Part shown: positions 33,896 to 42,311 of the stretch, piece by piece
Position numbering within the stretch: the first letter of the stretch is position 1
Layout: each line of letters begins with the position of its first letter
Translations under genes and position numbers: made by a program
The notes under the pieces: generated by a model
The model's database searches: none
What the model was told of the DNA's origin: nothing
What the model saw: the letters and a program-made list of their open reading frames with translations, nothing else
Origin: an uncultured Lachnospiraceae bacterium
Lineage (GTDB): Bacteria; Bacillota; Clostridia; Lachnospirales; Lachnospiraceae
Direction of reading: 5' to 3'
Assembly: GCA_947170415.1 (NCBI GenBank)
Contig: CAMVTN010000002.1
Location: 1 to 53,087, forward strand
Length of the DNA: 53,087 bases

Positions 33896-34663
33896 ATGAA
33901 GGTATGGAAGGGTTTTGTTCTGCTGTTTGCGGTAGTTATGCTGGTATTTTTACCTGGTTCAGCAAAAAGTGTAAAAGCAGATAATTTTGTGATAATCTAC
34001 GATTTCAGCGGTATGGCTATACCTGATGGACAGCCGGCACAGCTTGGAGTAGATGCCGGTACAGTACAGCTTATGCAGGCAGATGCTTCAGTGATAAATG
34101 CATTCGTTCAGGCTCTGGCAGCCAGATATAATTCTGAGAATCTTGTGATCGATCAGAGTGCAGAAGTATCATACCTTACAGCAGCCGTAAATGGCGTGCT
34201 CCCAATGGGAATACATATTCCGGCAGTTGGCAATGCAGCTCAGCCTGTAGTAGAGACACCGGTTGTGACCGGAGACACATCTATAAATGGCGGAACTTAT
34301 GTTGATATAAACATCACAACACAGACACTTGCAGTATTCCAGAACGGTGTTCTCGGAATGACAACACCGATCGTTACAGGAAATGTTTCCGCACATCACA
34401 ACACTCCCACCGGTCTTTACAGTATCAAGACTAAGGAAAGAGAAAGATATCTTACAGGTCCTGACTATAAGTCATATGTACACTATTGGAGCCAGGTAGT
34501 TGGCGGCGTTGGTATCCATGATGCTACATGGAGATCAAAGTTTGGCGGAAACATCTATCAGACAAGTGGCTCTCATGGCTGTATAAATGTGCCTTATGAT
34601 AATATGGCAGTGCTTTACAATAACTATCTTCAGGTAGGTATGCCGGTTATCATTCACAACTGA
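33896..34663 (+). CDS. Secreted L,D-transpeptidase (YkuD family)
   Basis: 255 residues. Signal peptide about 1-29, a 110-residue linker region rich in Ala and Val, then the YkuD domain (about 135-255). The catalytic motif is GIHDATW (His near 207) and SHGCINV (His227, Cys229). The enzyme makes 3-3 peptidoglycan cross-links or attaches ligands to peptide stems in the cell wall. An extended -10 (TGC-TATGAT, 33782-33790) lies about 105 nt upstream. Its last 14 nt overlap the convergent trmO gene. Confidence 0.92.
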   Translation: MKVWKGFVLLFAVVMLVFLPGSAKSVKADNFVIIYDFSGMAIPDGQPAQLGVDAGTVQLMQADASVINAFVQALAARYNSENLVIDQSAEVSYLTAAVNGVLPMGIHIPAVGNAAQPVVETPVVTGDTSINGGTYVDINITTQTLAVFQNGVLGMTTPIVTGNVSAHHNTPTGLYSIKTKERERYLTGPDYKSYVHYWSQVVGGVGIHDATWRSKFGGNIYQTSGSHGCINVPYDNMAVLYNNYLQVGMPVIIHN

Positions 34664-35327
34664 TCGACAGGACGGTCAATACGTCGTCTTTTACCTGAAA
34701 TTTTACTTCGTGACCGGCAAAGGGAAAACCGTAGATCCGTTCAGGGTCCTTTTTCTGATAAGCCGGTCGCGGATCTTCTGAAAGTATACCGATCAAAGAC
34801 TTTTCCTTATCCTCAGGAAGAATGTTACGAGCGTTATCTTTGAGTACGACAGTCAAAGTATGCCATTTGGTTTCTTCGGTAAAACCTCCGGATGCATCGC
34901 TGATACAGTCAGTGTACGGGATGTAGGGCTTTATGTCGTAAATGGGTGTACCGTCTACCATGTCTGCGCCGCGGACCTCGATTACTGTACCTTCATTAGG
35001 CGTCTTTATGATGTTTTCGATCCTGACACAGGAGAGTCCTATTCCGTTTGGTCGAAAAGGGGATCGCGTGGCGAAGACACCGAGATGGCGGTTTTCTCCG
35101 AGGCGTGGAGGTCGTACGGTTGCCCGGAAGGAAGAACTTTCCGGATTTTCTGAAAATCCCCATAGCAGCCATATGTGACTAAAACCTTCCAATCCATTTA
35201 GCGCATCGGGATTTCTGTATTCGGGTTCAAATACTATTTTTCCCTTCAGATTTTCGACTAGTCCGCTCTGACGCGGAATTCCGAATTTTGTCGGAAAATC
35301 TGTCTTAATTCGTGCGATTATTTTCAT
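34650..35327 (-). CDS. trmO: tRNA (t6A37) N6-methyltransferase TrmO
   Basis: 225 residues from the ATG at 35325-35327, preceded by AAAGGA; an ATG six codons earlier lacks such a site. Family blocks are IARIKTDFPTKFGIPRQSGL, LEGFSHIWLLWGF, RPPRLGENRHLGVFATRSPF and RPNGIGLS. A C-terminal extension contains DPRPAYQKK. The SAM-dependent enzyme methylates threonylcarbamoyladenosine at position 37 of some tRNAs. It converges on the L,D-transpeptidase gene with a 14-nt 3' overlap. Confidence 0.93.
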   Translation of the reverse strand: MKIIARIKTDFPTKFGIPRQSGLVENLKGKIVFEPEYRNPDALNGLEGFSHIWLLWGFSENPESSSFRATVRPPRLGENRHLGVFATRSPFRPNGIGLSCVRIENIIKTPNEGTVIEVRGADMVDGTPIYDIKPYIPYTDCISDASGGFTEETKWHTLTVVLKDNARNILPEDKEKSLIGILSEDPRPAYQKKDPERIYGFPFAGHEVKFQVKDDVLTVLSISCE

Positions 35328-35371
35328 GTTAGCTATTCCTTTCATGCAATTATTATAATACAGGTTTTTTT

Positions 35372-36136
35372 ATGAATGATGAAGAAAAAGTAATTCGGAA
35401 GCATTTTCTGGATCTATACCGCAAGTCGTGGCAGAGCAGCATATATTCGTTTACGGATTTTCTGTCCCTTGCGGATATTTCTGTGCTTACAGAATTGATA
35501 CAGTCGGGAGAGATACAGGTTGATTTTGTGACACTGTATGGCGGTTTTTCAGGAGCCGAACGTCAGATTGCCCGTTTTGGTTCGGCGGAAGAATTTGGTT
35601 GGGAAGAAGATTTCCCTATAAAGATCTTAAAAGTCTCACCTTTACTTGAAAAATTTGGTGAGAATCTATCACATCGTGATTATCTTGGCGCATTGATGAA
35701 TCTCGGAATAGAGAGAAGTACGATCGGTGACATACGTATCAGAGAAAAGCATGCATGGATAGCTGTTCAGGATCATATGTCGGATTATATAGTTGATAAT
35801 CTGGAACAGGTGAGGCACACACACGTAAAATGCGAGGAAGCATCTGAAGACGAGATCGCTGCTGATGTGAAATTGGAAGAAATATCATTTACAGTTTCAT
35901 CGTCGCGTGTTGATGCAGTTGTGTCAAAGCTTGTAAACGAATCCAGGGGAAAGGTTTTGGAGCGCTTCCGTGAGAAAAGGATCTTTGTGAATGGAAGAGT
36001 GCAGGAAAATAACAGTGCATCACTTAAAGACGGAGATGTGCTCTCTATACGCGGCTCAGGAAAATATATATTTGAAGGATCGGACTATATAACGAAAAAA
36101 GGAAATTTACATGTTATTATAAAAAAATACGTGTAA
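35372..36136 (+). CDS. ylmH: YlmH/RqcP2-like S4-domain RNA-binding protein
   Basis: 254 residues. The N-terminal two thirds match YlmH: TDFLSLADIS, GGFSGAERQIARFG, LSHRDYLGALMNLGIERSTIGDI. A C-terminal S4 domain (about 180-240) shows SSRVDAVVSKLV and RIFVNGRVQENNSASLKDGD. B. subtilis YlmH binds ribosomes and peptidyl-tRNA in quality control and lies near division genes; here that context is missing. A half copy of the dispersed repeat begins within its stop codon. Confidence 0.9.
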   Translation: MNDEEKVIRKHFLDLYRKSWQSSIYSFTDFLSLADISVLTELIQSGEIQVDFVTLYGGFSGAERQIARFGSAEEFGWEEDFPIKILKVSPLLEKFGENLSHRDYLGALMNLGIERSTIGDIRIREKHAWIAVQDHMSDYIVDNLEQVRHTHVKCEEASEDEIAADVKLEEISFTVSSSRVDAVVSKLVNESRGKVLERFREKRIFVNGRVQENNSASLKDGDVLSIRGSGKYIFEGSDYITKKGNLHVIIKKYV

Positions 36137-36158
36137 TGATATGATGACAGGGTCAAAA
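36135..36158 (+). repeat. Half copy of the dispersed repeat at the ylmH stop codon
   Basis: AATGAT followed by ATGATGACAGGGTCAAAA. It begins on the last two bases of the ylmH stop (TAA 36134-36136). The first 22 nt are identical to 896-917. No second arm is visible. Confidence 0.7.
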
Positions 36159-36178
36159 TAACATGAAAGAAGGACAGG

Positions 36179-37690
36179 ATGGTCAGACAGAGATTGCTTA
36201 ATAAGAAGAACAGGATTAAAAATGTTGTTTTAATAACACTGTGTACAGCTCTCATAGGGACGAATACAGGAGTTATAGAAGCCGGTACATTGAACGAGCC
36301 GGAATCGATGATAAGTACAGCGGTCTGCACAGATAACGTAACAAGTGGTGACGTCAAAGAACCGCATAGATACAGTGCTTTTTCAGATGACGAAGATGAA
36401 AACACAGATGTTATCTCCTTCGAAAGAGGTGATACTGCATCGGAAAATAACGGTACGATAGGGTACTGTGTGGTTGGAGAAAAGGTTCCTGTAACACCTT
36501 ATTTTACAAGCCGTTCAAAGATAAAGGTTGTTTCCGGATATGAAAAGATGGCCAAGATCAATAAAAGAGGGATTTTGGTCGGACGTAAGCCGGGAACGGT
36601 TAAGATCACAGATGGTTTGGAAGAAAAAAGCATCGTGGTATTAAAACCGCAGCTGAAATTTGAGACCGTAGATTCACTTAATGTCATTGTCAGTGAAAAT
36701 ACAATAAAGGCATTGAATTATATAAGTGATAATAATGCTACGGTGAGCGGAGCAGAGCTGCTTCCGGATGAATGGAAGAGTTCAAATGAGCGGGTAGCCA
36801 TAATCAATAGCAAAACAGGTGAGATCATACCTCTGAAAAAAGGTACGACCACTATTACAGCATTTTTTGGAAAAAATAAAAATGCGGCAAAAGTTACTGC
36901 AAAACTAAAGGTAAATGTACCGTTCTTTAATAAAAGTGCCGTTTCGCTGAAAGTGTCCGGAACGAAAAAGATTCGTGTAAAGGGAATCCGACCGAAGGAT
37001 ACGGAGATATCATGGAATATAGTCAATGCAGAGACATTGACATTTGACAACCCTGTATCTTCTGATAAAGTCCCGCTCAGCTGGAACAAGGCTGGAGACA
37101 GTGATGTGGCAGTTGTTGATGATGATGGCTATGTTACAGGTGTTCAGACAGGAAGATGTACGCTTGCAGCATATATTCATGAGAATGGAAAAACGACAGT
37201 ACTTACTTGCAGGGTTTATGTCGGACTTGAAGATAATGAGTCATATACCATTCAGCTTGAAAACGGATCAACAGCGGTTAAGGGACATTTTGATTTCGCC
37301 ATGACGGATGAGGTATATGAGAAAGTCAATAATTATCGCAAAGCAGAAGGTCTTGGAAAACTTACACCGTTTGATGATCTCGATACGACAGCGATGACAA
37401 GGGCAGTGGAGTTAAGCTATCAGACTTCACATGACCGTCCTAATGGTGATGAGTGCTTTACAGCATATCCAAATGTTGGTAAGGCGGGAGAAAACATAGC
37501 AGCAGGCTATAAATCTGCTGACCAGCTGTTTAAGGCGTGGAAGAAATCAGCAGGACATAACGCAAATATGCTGAATAAGGATTATACTCATGCCGGAATG
37601 GCGGTTTTTGTCACGAGCAACAATAATAATAACGGGATGTCCTATAAATACTATGCAGTCCAGTGTTTTACCGATGAACTGAATTGGTGA
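36179..37690 (+). CDS. Secreted CAP (SCP/PR1) domain protein with Ig-like modules
   Basis: 503 residues. A basic start and hydrophobic segment (about 14-33) form a signal peptide. After a variable acidic stretch come two or three bacterial Ig-like (BIG2-type) modules (about 85-345), recognisable by SSNERVAIINSKTGEI, KKGTTTITAF and DDDGYVTGVQTGRCTLAAY. The C-terminal CAP domain (about 370-503) has VNNYRKAEGL, TSHDRPNGDECF and GENIAAGYKSADQLFKAW with HNANMLNKDYTHAGM. CAP proteins in Firmicutes are secreted, often wall-associated; their activity is not settled. Confidence 0.9.
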   Translation: MVRQRLLNKKNRIKNVVLITLCTALIGTNTGVIEAGTLNEPESMISTAVCTDNVTSGDVKEPHRYSAFSDDEDENTDVISFERGDTASENNGTIGYCVVGEKVPVTPYFTSRSKIKVVSGYEKMAKINKRGILVGRKPGTVKITDGLEEKSIVVLKPQLKFETVDSLNVIVSENTIKALNYISDNNATVSGAELLPDEWKSSNERVAIINSKTGEIIPLKKGTTTITAFFGKNKNAAKVTAKLKVNVPFFNKSAVSLKVSGTKKIRVKGIRPKDTEISWNIVNAETLTFDNPVSSDKVPLSWNKAGDSDVAVVDDDGYVTGVQTGRCTLAAYIHENGKTTVLTCRVYVGLEDNESYTIQLENGSTAVKGHFDFAMTDEVYEKVNNYRKAEGLGKLTPFDDLDTTAMTRAVELSYQTSHDRPNGDECFTAYPNVGKAGENIAAGYKSADQLFKAWKKSAGHNANMLNKDYTHAGMAVFVTSNNNNNGMSYKYYAVQCFTDELNW

Positions 37691-37699
37691 TTACCATCA

Positions 37700-37728
37700 T
37701 TGCGTTTTAATAATGAAAAATATATAAT
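37700..37728 (+). promoter_or_regulatory. Promoter ahead of the 104-residue protein and pnp
   Basis: TTGCGT (37700-37705), 17-nt spacer, perfect TATAAT (37723-37728), starting about 30 nt before the start codon at 37765. Confidence 0.65.
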
Positions 37729-37764
37729 TAAGTGTTGTAATTTGATTCAGATAGAGGTAAACAC

Positions 37765-38079
37765 ATGGTAAACAATGAAGTCGAATTAACAAGAACAGTT
37801 GATACAGCAGAGAAAGAACGTCTGATCAGCATGCTTGTAAAGAACCGGGTCTCATATCTTGAGAAATGGACAAAGGTTTCTATCTTTCGCCGTAAAGAGT
37901 ACAATGGCGCGAAAGAAGTGTGTGTAATCTACGTAAATGACAATCAGAAGGAACAGGCTTTTTCAATCCTTGAAGATTTTAAGCAGGGAAAGGGCGTTGT
38001 TCCTAAGAATGCCGCAATGGAGCGGCTCAGAGGAAACACAGTGGATGAGACCGCCAAAGGTGACGACGACATCAAATAA
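37765..38079 (+). CDS. Small soluble protein of unknown function upstream of pnp
   Basis: 104 residues. A compact alpha/beta pattern: helix ERLISMLVKNRVSYLEKW, strands with FRRKEYNGAKEVCVIYVN, helix QKEQAFSILEDFKQG, then a disordered tail ending DDDIK. The pattern resembles small signal-transducing/DUF2007-like proteins (a guess). AGAGGTAAACAC precedes the ATG. It shares a promoter with pnp, 35 nt downstream. Confidence 0.65.
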   Translation: MVNNEVELTRTVDTAEKERLISMLVKNRVSYLEKWTKVSIFRRKEYNGAKEVCVIYVNDNQKEQAFSILEDFKQGKGVVPKNAAMERLRGNTVDETAKGDDDIK

Positions 38080-38114
38080 ATAATGCAGAATTTTTAATAA
38101 CGAGGAGGTATCCG

Positions 38115-38942
38115 ATGGGGGAAAACGCAGTTTACGAAAAGGTAAAGAGATGCCTTGCAGAAGTTAGAAAGATCACTGATTTTGAGCCGGAGATTGCTCT
38201 TACACTAGGTAGTGGTTTAGGTGACTTTGCTGATAATATCGAAGTAGGGGGTGTCATTAACTACAGCGATATAGAGGGATTTCCTGTTTCAACCGCACCG
38301 GGACATGCAGGACAGTTCATATACGGAACACTCGGTGGAAAGAAGATCATCTGTATGAAAGGCCGTGTTCACTACTATGAGGGGTATCCGGTAACAGATG
38401 TAGTTCTTCCGGCTCGGCTTATGAAACTCATGGGAGCAAAGATACTTTTCCTTACAAATGCATCAGGAGGTATCAATCCTACATTTAAGGCTGGTGATTT
38501 CATGCTTTTGACAGATCATATTTCTTCATTTGCACCTAATCCGCTTATTGGCCCTAACATCAATGAGTTCGGCGTGAGATTTCCGGATATGACTCATGTA
38601 TATGATGTTGAGCTCTCCGATATTATCAGGAAGACAGCTGCTGAGGATGGTATCGATCTGAAGGAAGGTGTTTATCTTCAGACAACAGGACCTTCTTATG
38701 AATCACCTGCAGAGATCCAGATGTTCAAAAAGCTCGGAGCTGATGCAGTTGGCATGAGCACAGTTGTTGAGGCGATCGCAGCACATCATGCAGGACTTCG
38801 TGTAGTTGCTGTATCATGTGTATCAAATATGGCGGCAGGCATATCACCTACTCTTCTCACAGAGGAAGAGGTACTTGAAGCCGGTCGTGCAGCAGCACCG
38901 ATGTTCAAAAAGCTGGTTATCGACTCGATTCATAAATTTTAA
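38115..38942 (+). CDS. punA: Purine-nucleoside phosphorylase (trimeric PNP family)
   Basis: 275 residues. Phosphate site LGSGLGDFAD and HAGQFIYG, the purine site block RVHYYEGYP, LTNASGGIN and GPSYESPAEIQMFKKLGADAVGMSTV with its conserved Glu and Met. It splits inosine or guanosine with phosphate into base and ribose 1-phosphate. A strong AGGAGG precedes the start. A half copy of the dispersed repeat starts on its stop codon. The next gene, an MTA/SAH deaminase, would supply inosine-type nucleosides, so they may act in sequence. Confidence 0.96.
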   Translation: MGENAVYEKVKRCLAEVRKITDFEPEIALTLGSGLGDFADNIEVGGVINYSDIEGFPVSTAPGHAGQFIYGTLGGKKIICMKGRVHYYEGYPVTDVVLPARLMKLMGAKILFLTNASGGINPTFKAGDFMLLTDHISSFAPNPLIGPNINEFGVRFPDMTHVYDVELSDIIRKTAAEDGIDLKEGVYLQTTGPSYESPAEIQMFKKLGADAVGMSTVVEAIAAHHAGLRVVAVSCVSNMAAGISPTLLTEEEVLEAGRAAAPMFKKLVIDSIHKF

Positions 38943-38957
38943 TGACAGGGTCAAAAG
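38941..38957 (+). repeat. Half copy of the dispersed repeat at the pnp stop codon
   Basis: AATGACAGGGTCAAAAG, beginning on the last two bases of the pnp stop. It matches the inner part of the other copies (ACAGGGTCAAAAG). Confidence 0.65.
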
Positions 38958-38991
38958 TAAAATAATAAAGACATTTATTTATAGGGGAGCC

Positions 38992-39060
38992 TTTTTGTCG
39001 ACGAATGTCAAATCTTTAGATTTGAACAGGAGTTGCAACAAAAACGGCCATTCGACAAAA
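38992..39060 (+). other. Structured RNA element between pnp and the MTA/SAH deaminase gene
   Basis: Outer stem TTTTGTCG-(ACG bulge)-AATG (38993-39007) pairs with CATT-CGACAAAA (39049-39060). Inside lie the hairpin TCAAATC-TTTA-GATTTGA (39008-39025) and a GTTGCAAC palindrome (39032-39039). It is followed by a small GTCAG/CTGAC hairpin (39064-39081) and a terminator, then the deaminase start at 39140. Confidence 0.5.
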
Positions 39061-39088
39061 TTTTGTCAGATATGAACTGACTATTACA

Positions 39089-39118
39089 GAGGAGGAGTAT
39101 TACGCTCCTCCTCATTTT
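39089..39118 (+). terminator. Terminator hairpin 20 nt ahead of the deaminase gene
   Basis: GAGGAGGAG (39089-39097), loop TATTACG, CTCCTCCTC (39105-39113), then ATTTTT. It can end the pnp transcript or attenuate the following gene. Confidence 0.8.
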
Positions 39119-39139
39119 TGACGTAAAAGGAAAAAGCAT

Positions 39140-40441
39140 ATGAACACAAGAATCTATAATGCAAGAGTCCTCACAATGGACGGCGACACAAACATAATCG
39201 AAAATGGTGAAGTACTGGTAAAGGGAGATAGGATCCTATATGCCGGCTCTAAAGAAGGTGCGATCGAATATCTGAAAAACAGCACAGATACTATCATGTG
39301 GAACCGGGAGATCGATGCGAACGGTAACCTCGTTATGCCGGGATTTAAGAATGCACATACACATTCCGGAATGACATTTCTTCGTTCTGCGGCTGATGAC
39401 ATGAAGCTTGATGACTGGCTCACACAGCAGATATTCCCGAGAGAAGCACTTCTCACTCCTGATGACGTGTATATCGCTACAAAACTTGCGGTACTTGAAT
39501 ATCTGACAAGTGGTGTTACTGCCGTTTGCGAAATGTACCTTATGCCGGAAGTCATTGCAAAAGCCATGGAAGAAAGCGGTATGAGATGTGTTCAGTGCGG
39601 TGGCATGAATAATTTCTCACAGAGTCTGGAACTTCAGAGAAAGTGGTTTAAGGAGTTAAATAAAGAGAATTCTTTAACATCATATCGTCTGGGACTTCAT
39701 GCAGAGTACACAACTTCAAAAGAGCTGCTGGAGCAGACGGCTGCTCTTGCGAAGGAATTAAAAGCTCCTGTATACCTGCATAATTCTGAGACAGAAGCCG
39801 AGGTTCAGGGATGTAAAGACAGATATAATGGACTGACACCCACAGAAGCATTGGATGAAATGGGGATGTTTGAGTACGGTGGAACATTCTTCCACGGCGT
39901 TCATGTGACAGACCATGATATGGAGATCATGAAGAAGCATAATATCGCGGTTGTTACAAATCCTGCGTCAAATGCAAAGCTGGCAAGCGGGATCGCTCCG
40001 ATAGAGAAGTATTTGAAAGAGGGTATAACCCTTGGAATCGGAACGGACGGACCTGCAAGTAATAACTGCCTCGATATGTTCCGTGAGATGTTCCTTGTGA
40101 CAGGACTTGCGAAGCTCAGAGAGAATGATGCTTCGGCGGTTGATGCGGCAGAAGTGCTTAAGATGGCTGCTGTTGGTGGTGCTCATGCAATGGGACTCAC
40201 AGACTGTGATTCACTGAAGAACGGTAAAAAGGCAGATCTCATCATGCTTGATATGCATGCACCTAATATGCAGCCTATCAATAATATCGTTAAGAACGTT
40301 GTTTATTCCGGATCAAAGAGTAATGTTCTCATGACTATGATCGATGGAAAGATCCTGTATGAAAAGGGTGAATTCAATATCGGAGAAGATCCGGAGAAAA
40401 TCTATAGTGAAGTACAGGCAATAATCGACAGGATGCGTTGA
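39140..40441 (+). CDS. mtaD: MTA/SAH deaminase-type amidohydrolase
   Basis: 433 residues. Metal-dependent amidohydrolase with the first metal motif NAHTHSGM (HxH), LGLHAEYTTS, HNSETEAEVQGC, HGVHVTD and GTDGPASNN, in the order seen in 5-methylthioadenosine/S-adenosylhomocysteine deaminases. It removes the 6-amino group from MTA, SAH or adenosine in the cytoplasm. With the neighbouring phosphorylase it would route purine from methylation by-products to salvage. Twenty nt separate it from the MutS-like gene, so they are one operon. Related chlorohydrolases cannot be fully excluded. Confidence 0.92.
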   Translation: MNTRIYNARVLTMDGDTNIIENGEVLVKGDRILYAGSKEGAIEYLKNSTDTIMWNREIDANGNLVMPGFKNAHTHSGMTFLRSAADDMKLDDWLTQQIFPREALLTPDDVYIATKLAVLEYLTSGVTAVCEMYLMPEVIAKAMEESGMRCVQCGGMNNFSQSLELQRKWFKELNKENSLTSYRLGLHAEYTTSKELLEQTAALAKELKAPVYLHNSETEAEVQGCKDRYNGLTPTEALDEMGMFEYGGTFFHGVHVTDHDMEIMKKHNIAVVTNPASNAKLASGIAPIEKYLKEGITLGIGTDGPASNNCLDMFREMFLVTGLAKLRENDASAVDAAEVLKMAAVGGAHAMGLTDCDSLKNGKKADLIMLDMHAPNMQPINNIVKNVVYSGSKSNVLMTMIDGKILYEKGEFNIGEDPEKIYSEVQAIIDRMR

Positions 40442-40461
40442 AGCACGGGTGAGAGGAAGAG

Positions 40462-42177
40462 ATGGAGACCTATACCATTCTATTTCTGGCAGTTGCATTT
40501 TTAATATTTCTTTACATAAAAGCCAGACGTGATGCCGTGATTCAGGCAAAAAAACTAAAGAACTTTCTAAAGGAGAACTTTGGAAAGAAAAGCAGCAGAG
40601 AATACGAACCGGATGAGTATGAACGTATTTCGCATCTGTATCTGCATGACAGGGAGAGTCATTCTTTTAGTGAAGAAAAATGGGAGATAGATGATATCAC
40701 CTGGAATGACCTTAACATGGACAATCTGTTCATGGCGATGAATACTACCCAGTCACAGATAGGTGAGGAAATGCTGTATTCAATCCTTCGATATCCTGTA
40801 ACGGATTCGGAAGAAGGAAATAAGATACTTAAAGAAAGAGCCAGAGTTATCCGCTACTTCGAAGAGCACGAAGAAGAGAGAATTTCTTTTCAGACCGCGT
40901 TCAAGACGATGGGGCGCATTCGTAAGTATTCCCTTTCGGATTATATTGGATTTTTGAAGGAAGTACGTGATGAAAAGAACTACGGACATTATCTGAGTAT
41001 TGCTTTCGGTCTGTTTTCGATTTCGATGATCTTCCTTATGCCGCCGGCGGGCTTTGTACTGATATTGGTTGCCACGGCGGTGAATGTTGCGAGCTATTTT
41101 CATCGTAAAAATGAGATAACACCGTATCTCATCTGTTTTATGTTCATTGTTCGCGCGATGAGAGAAAGCAAGGAACTGTTGAACAAAGACATTCCGGAAT
41201 TGTCAGAGTATCAGACAAGGATACGAGAAGACCTGGCGAGACTCAGTGAACTCAACCGCATGACCTGGCTTCTGATGTCAGGCCGAAGCCTTACAGGCAG
41301 CATTATGGAAATACCGATGGACTATATGAGGATATTTTTCCATCTGGACCTCATTAGATTTAATGATATGCTGGCGGTGCTCAGAAGAGAGGAAAGTGCT
41401 CTCGGAGATCTCCTTCATGTGACAGGTTATCTGGATAGTATGATAGCGGCAGCATCCTTTAGACATATGCTGCAGTACTATACTGAGCCGGAATTTATCG
41501 ATGGTGATGGAACCGGATTTGAGACAGAAGGCTTATATCATCCGCTTTTGATGAAGCCTGTTCCGGCAGATATTGATGCTAAAAGAGGTGTGCTTGTAAC
41601 AGGATCAAATGCTTCCGGTAAGTCAACGTTCCTTAAGAGCACTGCGCTTGCGGTAATTCTTGGCGAAACAATAATGACGGTACCTGCCCAAAAATGCAGG
41701 ATGAATCGATTTGCGGTCCTTACTTCCATGTCTCTTCGTGATGACCTCATGGCAGGAGAAAGCTACTTTATGGCTGAGATCCGTGCAATGAAGCGGATAT
41801 TGGATGCAGTTAAAGAAAAAAAGCAGAATATCCTTTGCTGTGTAGATGAAGTACTTCGCGGAACCAATACAGTAGAACGTATTTCTGCCGGAGCAGAACT
41901 TCTACTCGGACTTAGTAATGAGAAGACTCTTTGTTTTGCTGCTACGCATGATATAGAGCTTACGCATATATTGGAAGCCTACTATGATAATTATCATTTC
42001 AGTGAAACTATAGTAAATGACAATATCACATTTGATTATCATCTGCTTCCGGGCAGAGCAGAGTCCAGAGATGCCATAAGGCTTCTCGGCATGATGGGAT
42101 ATGACCGTGAGATCACTGAGGCAGCATTTGGAATAAGTGAAGAGTTTATAAAGACAGGAGTCTGGCCCAGGCTATAG
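40462..42177 (+). CDS. Membrane-anchored MutS-family ATPase
   Basis: 571 residues. N-terminal helix (5-20) and a two-helix hairpin (about 174-213) place it in the membrane. A MutS core-like helical region follows and then the ATPase domain: Walker A TGSNASGKSTFL (380-391), signature LRDDLMAGESYFMAEI (425-440), Walker B ILCCVDEVLRGTNTVE (457-472) and ATHDIEL (495-501). The mismatch-reading and connector domains of MutS1 and the Smr domain of MutS2 are absent. The family normally clamps DNA; why a member should sit in the membrane is unknown. It lies in an operon with mtaD and just before dut. AGAGGAAGAG precedes the ATG. Confidence 0.87.
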   Translation: METYTILFLAVAFLIFLYIKARRDAVIQAKKLKNFLKENFGKKSSREYEPDEYERISHLYLHDRESHSFSEEKWEIDDITWNDLNMDNLFMAMNTTQSQIGEEMLYSILRYPVTDSEEGNKILKERARVIRYFEEHEEERISFQTAFKTMGRIRKYSLSDYIGFLKEVRDEKNYGHYLSIAFGLFSISMIFLMPPAGFVLILVATAVNVASYFHRKNEITPYLICFMFIVRAMRESKELLNKDIPELSEYQTRIREDLARLSELNRMTWLLMSGRSLTGSIMEIPMDYMRIFFHLDLIRFNDMLAVLRREESALGDLLHVTGYLDSMIAAASFRHMLQYYTEPEFIDGDGTGFETEGLYHPLLMKPVPADIDAKRGVLVTGSNASGKSTFLKSTALAVILGETIMTVPAQKCRMNRFAVLTSMSLRDDLMAGESYFMAEIRAMKRILDAVKEKKQNILCCVDEVLRGTNTVERISAGAELLLGLSNEKTLCFAATHDIELTHILEAYYDNYHFSETIVNDNITFDYHLLPGRAESRDAIRLLGMMGYDREITEAAFGISEEFIKTGVWPRL

Positions 42178-42179
42178 AT

Positions 42180-42208
42180 TTGAAATGTGTCGGGGGCTAT
42201 GCTAGACT
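42180..42208 (+). promoter_or_regulatory. Extended -10 promoter of dut
   Basis: TTGAAA (42180-42185), 17-nt spacer ending in TGC, TAGACT (42203-42208), directly after the MutS-like stop codon. It makes the 44-codon open frame before the dut ATG part of the leader rather than coding. Confidence 0.65.
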
Positions 42209-42311
42209 ATTAGATGTCGCTGAAACGAAATTACGTCAGATGACACTGAAAAACGCTTTGGAAAATGTTTTCGTAGCGGAAAAATCAGAAAGGTTAATAC
42301 TGAAAGAATTA

